DNA of 64,000 nt from Gari tellinella (lineage: Eukaryota; Mollusca; Bivalvia; Cardiida; Psammobiidae): positions 66,237,848-66,301,847 of the forward strand of contig OV277871.1 of assembly GCA_922989275.2 (NCBI GenBank), in the 5' to 3' direction. This document shows positions 55,538 through 64,000 of this stretch, in pieces. Both the position numbers and the translations under genes were made by a program. The notes beneath the pieces were generated by a model. That model was not told where the DNA came from. It saw only the letters and a program-made list of their open reading frames with translations, and searched no databases. How positions within the stretch are numbered: the stretch's first letter is position 1; the number at the start of each line of letters is the position of its first letter.

Positions 55538-57892
55538 CTGTAAGTATAAATTCGACATAGGAAATAAAGGAGATGAGGGTGTCATGTAAAGGTTGTCAAC
55601 TTATTTCAAACTATTAGGCTTATGAACAAGCTGTGTTCACTTTAATGTCAATATATATAAGCGTCAAATATATATGTCAACTATGCAAAAGTTATCTATG
55701 TATTTAGGCACTGCATTTGTATTGGCTTTTGTTTTATAAGCAAATTTGTGTATCATGGGCCGGAGGCCTACATTGCTTGTCATTGGCATATACTCTGCTT
55801 TGATATTATTGTTAACAATATTGTTACAAAGTCATAATGTATAAAAGAATTTCTTGAGAAGTACCGACGAGAGTGTCAAAAAGCTTTAAATAGTTTGGAT
55901 CCTGATCAGGCGCCGAGTAACTCGGTGTCTGGTTAGGATCCAAACTATTTGCAAAGTCAGTTGCTGTCGCCGCTGGCGGGGAAAGAATTAAATTGACTTA
56001 CGCAGTTGTGTTCAGAGTGGTACTGTAGTAGAGCTTGGAGAATATTTGATAGTATCCGCCATTAACGAACTCTATGCTGTCCTTACTATTGGACAAACGC
56101 AGGTTTCCCTGTCCGGAATGCTCTTCCGCCTTCCATCTCAGATAGAGCATGTTACCTGTTAAAGTTAAAACTTTGTTAAAACTTTAGAAATAAAAGGCAT
56201 ATAACAATTGTTTAATGAATATGTTGTCACGGTGCCGAAGGTGATTTAGACGATTGACTCACTCTAAGCTAGTTTTCTTCATATCCTTCATATAAATATA
56301 ACATGTATTTCAACATATTCAGCGGACGAATAATGTAATTTAGTGTTTCATTTAAAATTTTAAAATACATACATTATTATTTAGAACGTATTTATTTGTC
56401 AGCTATTTCATGATTGATATTCCCGATTTAGGTCAATAATACTTCAAGCTGTTCAAAAGTCAGAAAGATTATGTCGTAATAACGGGCAGTATTTTGGCAA
56501 AACAAACAAGGCTGAATGCCAAATCATGACGTAAATTGTATGTAACAGGGATATTCCCATCATGCCTCAATTCTTCAAAAACGAATGTGAACTCTTTGCC
56601 TATCGATAGCGACTTGGCTAGGTTTTACAATAAGTTTGGATCCAGATCAGACGCCGCGTAATGTGGTGTCTGATCTGGATCCAAACTTGTTTACACTCCT
56701 TTTATAGCTCGTCTGGTTAAAGTTCAAGACGAACTTATGCTATACCCCCGACGTCGTCGTTGTCGTGAACAGTGTAAACAATTTTAGGGAAATGCCCATT
56801 TCTTCTATGTCCCTGAAGTGATTGCATTAATGTTTGATATGCACGTGTATATGGACAATATCTTACAATGCACACAACATATTTGATCCCTGTGACATTG
56901 ACCTTGACCTTAGGGTCTGCGTTTAAAATTTGAGTTCTGCATTTAGGTTTCGAAAAATCTTATAACTCCCATGTTCCTAGAGGTATTGCTGTCATATTTG
57001 GTATGCAATTGTGATAGAACACACTTTATAAATTACTTCCCTTTAGAAGTATGAAAACAGAAACAAGTAATTCAATTACCCGAAAACGTTTAAATATTTT
57101 TATTATTTTTTTATCATTATAAAACTTACTAATGTTTAGAATTTTAACCGATAAAACATAAATTTTCTCACAAAACTACCCCTGTTTCCTATAGCGAACA
57201 ATGATCACGAATATGTTTGTCTCCAACATGTGTGAGATATTTGATGACGTCACTCTAACGTCACAATCTTTAAAGGCGTTAAATATTACGTCACTAGGAT
57301 TCCCCAGAAAAGCTTATTGCTTTACAATAAAACGTGAAATTGCTAGTTATGTGAGAAAAAGAATCTGTCACTCGTCGATGTTTATGAAAAGTTGATCTCA
57401 AACTCGTCTAGAGTAAAAAAGTTATTAGGCTCGCAAAGGCTCGCTTAATAACATTTTAATTCTAGACTAGTTTGAGATCAACTTGTCTTAAACATCGACT
57501 CATGACAGATCCTATATATCTGTATACATTTTTAAAAACTATGTTTGGAACGGGATGATTAGCATATAGCTTGAAGAAAACCATATGGCTTCAAGCAAGG
57601 GAATTAACTATTGCAAAGACCCAATATGAATTTGAGACAACTTTATATGGAATTTACTAACCCAATACGGTATTTATGGGGCCTTCTCGTGACCTCGATT
57701 GACCAATGAGATGTCTAGAATTTAGCAGGAGGTAAGATAATGCGCATTATGGTAAATTTTTGTTATAGAGAAGGCCATTACCTTGAGCTACAAAGTCATC
57801 ACTGGTCACTTGAATCACTGACCTCGGCCGGGTCATGATTTCATTGACCATGCTGGCGACGCTCGAAAAGTCCTCCTTCAGTCCAGCAATAC
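55309..57892 (-). CDS. Second TNF-ligand gene, last three exons only
   Basis: Exons 57892-57782, 56155-56002 and 55537-55309 correspond to exons 3-5 of the ligand at 14756-24320, with the same splice sites, phases and stop. The encoded stalk and TNF homology domain are identical in amino-acid sequence. The nine nucleotide differences (one in exon 3, none in exon 4, eight in exon 5) are all synonymous. Exons for the cytoplasmic tail, membrane segment and microexon are not found between 57.9 and 64 kb. Either they lie beyond the window or these exons are spliced to another 5' part. A decaying pseudogene would be expected to show amino-acid changes, so function is inferred. A LINE fragment sits just past the stop codon. 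Confidence 0.8.
56002..56155 (-). CDS. Copy-B TNF ligand exon 4
   Basis: 154 nt identical to 15449-15602, with intact acceptor and donor. Confidence 0.85.
57363..57512. mobile_element. Hairpin element H3, copy B
   Basis: Orthologous to 16820-17018 with a compact loop GGCTCGCAAAGGCTCGC. It lies in intron 3 of the copy-B ligand. Confidence 0.55.
57782..57892 (-). CDS. Copy-B TNF ligand exon 3
   Basis: 111 nt with one synonymous GAA to GAG change relative to 17288-17398 and intact splice sites. It needs a phase-1 donor upstream that is not in the window. Confidence 0.8.
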
Positions 57893-58360
57893 CTGTAATG
57901 TAGAAATAAAGTCAGAATCACGAGTATTCAACAGCCACTCAAAAGGTCTAACATGCTTTATAAATATGCAGGTATTATTGTGGTCGTGACTGTGGTACAT
58001 GGGTCATATTACGTCACAATTGCAGTTAAAGGGTTAATACAGTATACGATATGATAACTGAGTGAATACTTACAACAACACATCAATTGCGTTCGTTGTT
58101 TACAAACAAACTACGTCTTTGTATACCCCACCCTTCTTATTACAGATAACGAGCTAATTACATTAAGATTAAGACAATGGTTGCATATTATTAACTCTGA
58201 AACTGTTTATAGAAAATTCCAGCTTCCAAATAAGTCTTGTCAAATTTTAACGGTTTATGATTGATATTAACAATATATTGCAAAAGGACAAACAGTGCAG
58301 ACCATGATCAGAAGGTGCCCACTGGGTCTACACTGTTTGCATTGGCCACTAAGTATTGTA

Positions 58361-58606
58361 AAGTGGAGAATGTGTTATTCTTTCCCAATAAACGCGTTTA
58401 CGCTAAAACTATTATTTCCCTTGCAAACAGTTTGGAGCCAGATCAGACGCCGGGTAACCCGGCGTCTGATCAGGCTCCAAACTGTTTGCCACCATGATAA
58501 ACATGAAATATCAGAATTGTCCAGAAGTTGTTCTTTTCTACGTTTTAGTGCTTTGCGTTTGCGTACGTTTGCGTTTAAACGGGAAAGAATAACAGATTCT
58601 CCACTG
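58361..58606. mobile_element. M1 MITE (copy B only, exact empty site in A)
   Basis: 246 bp with TA duplicated at 58359-58360 and 58607-58608. Copy A has one TA at 17867-17868 in the same flanking sequence. This fixes TA as the target duplication of the family. The left end is AAGTGGAGAATGTG and the right end is GATTCTCCACTG; core at 58423-58490. The 158-codon plus frame across it (58295-58771) is a read-through of repeats. Confidence 0.92.
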
Positions 58607-58657
58607 TACGTTTCACAGGTACACTGTGTGCTAATGCCGCGTAAACTGATCGTTATA

Positions 58658-59770
58658 CCCCCATTACACGAGACGGCGATCTATGGCGCTCTGTCTGAGC
58701 GCCGCAGGTCGCCATGCAGAGCGCCGAGGTCGCAAGGAGCGCTACCTGAGCGCAAATGGGTCGCTATCTGATCTTCATGATCGCCAAGGTCCCCGTCGGT
58801 TTACTCCCCTGCACAAAGATCCGTGGCGCTCCGGCCAGAACGCCATCAGATCGCTAATTGATCGCCTAAGTCGCCATCGGAGCGCTACTTGATCGCCAAA
58901 ATCGTAACTAGAGCGCTATCGGATCACCTTAGAGCGCCACCAACATCCAACAAAGCAAATCAGTAGATACTTCGCGCTCCGTGGCGATTTGATAGTAAGT
59001 CTCTGCATTTTAAAATACCCGATAGTATTTTCTATCAATATATCCAAATTGCATGATGTAACTCGACGTCTCATTCGGATCCAAACTGTTATACACCCAT
59101 ACAATGATGATACCGAAAAGTGTGTTAATATAATGGCGTTTAACATTGATTTTGATGTGCGTTAGAACATTTTTAGTAACTATTAAATGAAAAAAAAACA
59201 CAGATTTCTAGTGACTTGTGGCAATACGAACATAATGCAGAAAGCTCGTATAGGAATCGTCTGCATTACTATGTTACTGCATTGAGTGGACTCAGGTCAA
59301 AAAGAAAGCAGCTATATGTATGGCTATTTGCCTAAATATCTGCTAGCGAATTTAAAACGAATGAGCGCGGCAGAGCGCCACAGGTCGTCATAGGATATCT
59401 CCCTAATCAGATCAAGTAGAGCGCTAACAGAGCGGTAATGGATCTCCATTGGTCGCCGACATCTCTATCGGATCGCAGTGGTCGCCATCGGAGCGCAAAT
59501 AGAGCGCAATAGATCGCATCTTAGTCGCCTTTGGGCGCCAACGGAGCGCAATCTGATCATACAAAAGCGCAACATTTCTATGAATTGGGTGGCTACCAAT
59601 GACCATGAAGTCGCTATCGGATCTTACAGATCGCTAACGGATCGCCATCGGAGCGTAATCTGAACGCAATCGGATCGTAAATGCCGTTAGATTGCCTCAA
59701 CCTGAGGCGACCTATGGCGCTCTGTCGGAGCGCGAAGATCGCCATCGAGCGCCGTCTCGTGGAATGGGGG
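58658..59770. mobile_element. Fold-back element with GATCGC/GAGCGC decamer repeats
   Basis: 1113 bp between TA pairs, with inverted ends CCCCCATTACACGAGACGG and CCGTCTCGTGGAATGGGGG. Two internal blocks (about 58680-58985 and 59360-59755) are dense in GATCGC and GAGCGC words spaced about 10-11 bp apart, in both orientations. A stretch of ordinary AT-rich sequence (58990-59355) separates them and includes a half common core near 59065-59095. No protein is encoded. Only the first 34 bp survive in copy A (17918-17951). Confidence 0.75.
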
Positions 59771-59772
59771 TA

Positions 59773-60114
59773 TTACGTTTGAATGTATATAAAATCTTCA
59801 GGCTTAAATTGGGTCAGTAAGGAAACTACACAGACAGAAAATATTGTAACAATAATCCCATCATAGTTGAGTGGGTCTACAGCTGCATTACCAAGACGTT
59901 TTGATTTGCATCACAGCGAGTAACTCATAGTAGTATCGGAATCAAAACTGGTTGGGTCTCGTGTCGAGGTTCTGTCGTAAAAAGGCATTTGGTTGTTTTA
60001 GGAAGTGAAAGCTAACGACGTTTTATTCGCGGATGGTATTATGTTACGAATAGTTTTATATTACCCAGTCTTGCGAAAAATATCCACCATTACTGTCTCA
60101 ACATGCAGCTCGTA
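59773..60114. other. Non-genic stretch
   Basis: Nothing recognised beyond AT-rich unique sequence. Confidence 0.4.
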
Positions 60115-60636
60115 CAGTGGAGAGGACGTTATTCTTTCTCGTTTAAACGAAACACAGTGTGCTTAAAGACTTTTCCTCAGTCCATGGATGGACCCCCCCC
60201 CCCCCCCTCATTGTTCTGGAGGTGTCAATGTAACTGTCAAATCACGTGCAGCACAATCTCAGTTTACCTAGTGAAGTCCAGATTATACTCATGCTCTAGT
60301 GATTTTCAATGGTTATTTCTAACCAAACTATCAAATACAAAGATAGAGTCTCACACGAGAAGATACAATGGTTGTTTGCTAGCGACGTGTCCATAAGAGC
60401 CATGATTATTGCAAGGAAATTGTCTGGCAAGGCGTTATGATCGAAAGGTCACCTAGGGATGTCTTTAAAGGTAGAAAATGACAACTTTGTTTTTAATTTT
60501 CCAACTATCTATTTTAATCTGAGTGGCAAACAGTTTGGAACCGAATAAGACGCCGGGTTACCCGGCGTCTGATCTGACTCCAAACTGTTGTTATTGTTAG
60601 TAATAATCTTAGCGTAAAGCAAAATCCTTTCCACTG
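60115..60636. mobile_element. M1 MITE enlarged by a nested repeat
   Basis: Left end CAGTGGAGAGGACG with TTATTCTTTCTC, right end CTTTCCACTG, both next to TA; core at 60525-60590. About 300 bp of unrelated repeat lies between the left arm (to about 60155) and the AATGACAACTTTG block (about 60478). Confidence 0.75.
60165..60400 (-). repeat. Diverged copy of the poly-G repeat inside an M1 MITE
   Basis: In reverse it matches 1640-1857: TTTCCTCAGTCC, a poly-C run (about 60190-60206), TCAATGG and AACTATCAAAT appear in the same order. Its homopolymer is about 16-17 bases. Confidence 0.6.
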
Positions 60637-60639
60637 TAA

Positions 60640-61528
60640 CATACTATAAAATATTTCTAAATCGGCCACTTAAAAGGAAATATTCATTCACAGTCTCATA
60701 TAAACGGGACAGCTTAAAGCAGGGCAAAAGTAAGGCAGACCGCTTCCACAGATCTACTCATAAAGCATAAACCATGCCTTTAGGAATTTTCGTGATTAGG
60801 CCACTGTATACATATTTTACTGTGGTTTTAAGAAAGTGGATCATATCTTAAAATATATGTACATAAGATTAAATATTCGCCATGATTGAATGCACAATTG
60901 CGTAAAACACCTTGGAGTGTCTAAAACCCCTAAAATATAGCTTTCATAGATCTAGGTCAAATATGTTTACAAAATCAATACAAGTAGATCTACTCATAGA
61001 TTAGAAATTCAATAAAACTGCTTATCGAAAAAGCGACATATTAGATAAGCCTTGAACTATTGACTTTTACGACATTTGACATTTTAATTCAGGAAGAAAG
61101 TTTTTTCTCGCAATATTCTTCTTGACCGGTATATTTGTTCGGAGAGATTAGGCTGTTATTAAAGAGGTAGTTTTGATTAGTTTTTTAAGGGGGAAGTATA
61201 TCGAGAAAACATTTTTCTTCCTCGTTTAATCATAACTTAAAGTCCCATTGTGTTTTCAGACCTTTTCTTAATGTCTGAAATATAATAACGGTTAATAATA
61301 ATGTTTGAACATTCTTATGGGCCAAACTGATCTATGAAATGGTGAAGACGGACCTAAATCACCAAAAAGGGCGATTTAAAATCATTCCAAACGAAAATAG
61401 AACCTCTGACATAAACATTACCATACGGCTTAGTATCACGTGATACAGCCGGAATCAATTCACAGTGTGCAACCGTATCTTCCTTCGCCCGTTCATCCAT
61501 CAGTCAGTCAGACTATCACACTTTTTTG
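60640..61528. other. Non-genic stretch
   Basis: A decayed M2-like piece (AAAGCAGGGCAAAAGTAAGGC near 60716) and AT-rich sequence. No gene. Confidence 0.4.
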
Positions 61529-62500
61529 TCCGCTCTCTCTAACTCAAATATTTGTTATCCAATCTTCCACAAACTTGCAGAAAATGTTATTTGACAAGGT
61601 TTAGGTTGATTACTACTAAAATCGCATAAGGTAGTTTTGAGTTATTGCCTGTTAATTGGTAAAAAATGACTGTTTCAGTCATTTTTGCACTCTAAAACAA
61701 ACAGTTTTTATCGGATATTCACCAAACATGCTGAAAATATTTATAATTCATATAAAATTTAGGTCTAGTTTGATTATTACTAAACTCGCATGTGGCATAT
61801 CTGAGTTTTTGCCTTTTATGTATTAAAAAATGACTGTTTTCAGCAAGTTTTGCTCTCTAACACAAATACGCTTTATTGGATCTTCACCAAACTTGCTGAA
61901 AATGTTTATTGATATAAAATCATGGTTCAGTTTGATTACTACTAAAATCGCATAAGGTATAATTGAGTTATTGCCTGTTTATTAATAAAAAATTACTGTT
62001 TCAGTCATTTTTGCACTCTAGCACATACAATTTTTATCGGATATTCACTAAACTTGCTGAAAATGTTTAATTATATAAAATGTAGGTATAGTTTGATTAT
62101 TACAAATATCGCATGTGGCATGTCTGAGTTTTTGCCCTTTAAGTATTAAAAATTAATGTTTCAGCATGTTTTGCTTTCTAACACATACAGTTTTTATCAG
62201 ATATTTACCAAACTTTTTGAAAATGTTTATTAATATAAAATCTAGGTTAATCATCTTAACAACCAAAAACGCACAAGGCATGTTGGAGTTATTGCCCTTG
62301 AATGACTAAAAATTGACTACTTCAGGCTTGTCAGCTTTCTGACTCAAACAGTTTTAATTGGATCTTCACCAAATTTACTGAAAATAATATTTGTATAAAA
62401 TCTTGGTCCAGTTCTATAAATACCCAAATCGCCGAAGGCATGTTGAAGTTATGGTTCTTCAATTTTTAAAATTTTGCTATTTTATCCTTATTTTTGCCCT
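61529..62500 (+). repeat. 160-bp tandem array, six diverged units
   Basis: Units start at about 61532, 61687, 61852, 62013, 62173 and 62334 with GCxCTCTAACAC-like words. Each holds TTCACCAAACTTGCTGAAAA and a TATAAAAT block, and ends near ATGACTGTTTCAG. Units 1 and 3 share AAAATCGCATAAGGTA and units 2 and 4 share TCGCATGTGGCAT, so the array was built partly as a 320-bp dimer. Confidence 0.85.
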
Positions 62501-62594
62501 GTCCACTCTGTAAAAGGACCAGTCTTTTTTCTATTTTAGCCAAATATTCGGTCAATGGTTGCATGCACAGGTACTTGACACATACATCTTTAGC

Positions 62595-62650
62595 CCCCCC
62601 CCCCCCCCCCCCCCCACCCTTTTAAAAAAAAATTTTTTTTTTTTTTTTTA
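62595..62650. repeat. Poly-C, poly-A and poly-T run
   Basis: A C run of more than 20 bases, then A and T runs. Its length may be unreliable in assembly. It separates the two arms of the inverted 160-bp repeat. Confidence 0.8.
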
Positions 62651-62939
62651 CTATACTTCTAAATTCGACACCTAGTCTTTACTATCGACTTAAACTGATG
62701 CTAAAATAGACTCGATCGCCGATATTCTCTTGTGGTACCCTCGGGAAAGGATTAATTTATCAATATCTACTTTTTATTTTATCAAATTCCGTCAAATAAC
62801 GCCACAGTACGTGAATTATAACGAAAATGTGCATCAAAAAGTTTTATGTCGTTCTCACGGTATTCTCCCGATGGAAACGGGCATACCTGTATGTAGGGAT
62901 GATCTGTTACGTGCTCACAGTTAACGACCTATGCCACTT

Positions 62940-63290
62940 GAAGTCTCACCAAATATTATAAATGCACATTGTCGTTATAATATTTTTATTGACCTAAATT
63001 TAATACCAATACACATTGTCAGCAAGTTTGGTGAAGATCTAATAAAAAGTGTTTGTGTTCGAGAGCAGAAAATGATGAAACAGTCATGTTTTAATTATTC
63101 AAGGGCAATAACTCAGACATGCCTCATGCGATTTTGCTAGTTATTGAACCTGACCTAGATTCTATACTAATAAACATTTGTAGCAAGTTTGGTGAAGGGA
63201 AGATCCAAAAAGAAGTGTTTGAGTTAGAGAGCAGACAAGGCTGAAACAGTCATTTTCAGCAAGCTTGGTAAAGATTATCCGTATTTTTTT
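62940..63290 (-). repeat. Inverted 160-bp repeat units
   Basis: About two units in reverse orientation to 61529-62500: AGCAAGTTTGGTGAAG occurs three times (about 63022, 63182 and a variant at 63259), with AGAGAGCAGA and GAAACAGTCAT in the mirrored order. Confidence 0.78.
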
Positions 63291-63358
63291 TACACGCTCA
63301 CCCCCTGTGAATATTATTTTCACGTTTTGACTGGATCTCATAGTTTAAACCTGTGCCT

Positions 63359-63553
63359 ACTGGTCGTAACTTTACGGAGTTTACAAACTGTTTGAATCTA
63401 GAAAGACGCCGCGTAACGCGGCGTCTCACCTGGATCCAAATTGTTTGACACTCGTCTTAAGGTTTGTTTAATTAAAACAATGCATAAATCTAAACTGAAC
63501 AAATTTTGCAGACGACAATGTCAAAGCTGACGTCTGTGCAGCAGAATAAGGGT
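63359..63553. mobile_element. M2-type MITE with common core
   Basis: TTAA at 63355-63358, CCTGTGCCTACTGGTCG at the left, AATAAGGGTTAG at the right. The core at 63385-63450 has a GCCGCGTAACGCGGC centre. Closest to 19659-19867. Confidence 0.6.
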
Positions 63554-64000
63554 TAGCCGCTTCATTTTCAGCGCTCCAGATAAGTGGGAGTAGTCTGAAC
63601 TAAGCCAACATTTTCTCACTCATTTCAGCACCGAATGCTATGGTGTTACTACTGATTAAACCGTCTCTTCGAGACAATTTAATGAGTATGACACCATTGG
63701 GTTTGAAAGCAGAAATAAAGATTTTACTCTTCGAAATATTTCCGTTATCTGGAGCCCTGTATTTACAGAGTTGTCCTTCTTTCCCTTCACTTGGTTAAAC
63801 TCTTTTATGGATATAATATCCATAAATTAAAAAAAAATTAAAACGCGAATTTCTTAGATAAAGCCGCTTTTCGTGGAAGAATCACGTACTATGTAGTTCA
63901 AATGGGATCCCTTACAACCGTTTTAGGCAGGTTTCCCCAAAACAATGCGGCTAATGTAAACGTAATGCAATAAAATGTAGAAAAATAGTAGAGTTTTGAT
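63554..64000. other. Non-genic right edge
   Basis: No gene or recognisable element. Possible continuation of the copy-B ligand upstream region lies beyond the window. Confidence 0.4.

Larger units (their letters stand above)
40149..58690 (+). repeat. Segmental duplication, copy B
   Basis: Counterpart of 1023-17951 in the same orientation, about 39 kb away. It is longer because of private insertions: H6 (40679-41423), a SINE (42761-43033), a 406-bp repeat pair (51034-51439), an RTE LINE fragment (54519-55256) and an M1 MITE (58361-58606). It keeps complete palindromic cores where A has deletions (46745-46812, 53745-53807). The remainder, apart from the TNF-ligand exons, has no supported gene and holds the same repeats as A. 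Confidence 0.95.

Noticed and set aside
58295..58771. 158-codon plus frame
   Set aside because: It runs through an M1 MITE and the start of the fold-back element. The same peptide pieces appear at every M1 copy.

Overview
This is animal genomic DNA: AT-rich, intron-bearing and dominated by transposable elements. No bacterial-style gene order, rRNA or complete tRNA gene was seen. SINEs with tRNA-like promoter boxes and a 3' domain I associate with molluscs, an RTE-type LINE, a Penelope-like reverse transcriptase and very dense MITEs suggest a bivalve mollusc. That is an inference; the species cannot be fixed from the sequence.

Only one complete protein-coding gene can be supported: a minus-strand, five-exon TNF-superfamily ligand (14756-24320, 458 aa). 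It has a long cytoplasmic tail, one transmembrane segment, a short coiled stalk and a C-terminal TNF homology domain. All exon phases agree. The dominant architecture is a direct segmental duplication: copy A 1023-17951 and copy B 40149-58690. It carries the last three exons of the ligand, so a second C-terminal half lies at 55309-57892. In 494 coding bases the copies differ at 9 sites, all synonymous, so copy B looks selectively maintained. Its 5' exons are not in the window.

Between the copies lie the 5' exons of the ligand (22.6-24.3 kb), clustered MITEs (25-28 kb and 32.8-36 kb), a TTAA-flanked element with long terminal inverted repeats carrying a Penelope-like RT fragment (29159-31875), SINEs, and a younger 2-kb tandem duplication (34748-39393). 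To the right of copy B lie a fold-back element with degenerate GATCGC/GAGCGC repeats (58658-59770) and a 160-bp tandem array (61529-62500) with an inverted counterpart (62940-63290).

MITE names used here: M1, TA target with ends CAGTGGAGAA; M2, TTAA target with ends CCCTTT; M3, TA target with ends like CAGCACTCCCTC; M4, TA target with ends CAGTCGAAC; M5, ends GGGCCCGTTTCATAAA. H1-H6 are hairpin-plus-tail elements. M1, M2 and M3 share near-perfect palindromic cores of about 65 bp that recur roughly 30 times. Comparing copies A and B gives filled and empty sites for several insertions (one M1 MITE, one SINE, one LINE, two hairpin elements), which fixes their target-site duplications and dates them after the segmental duplication.
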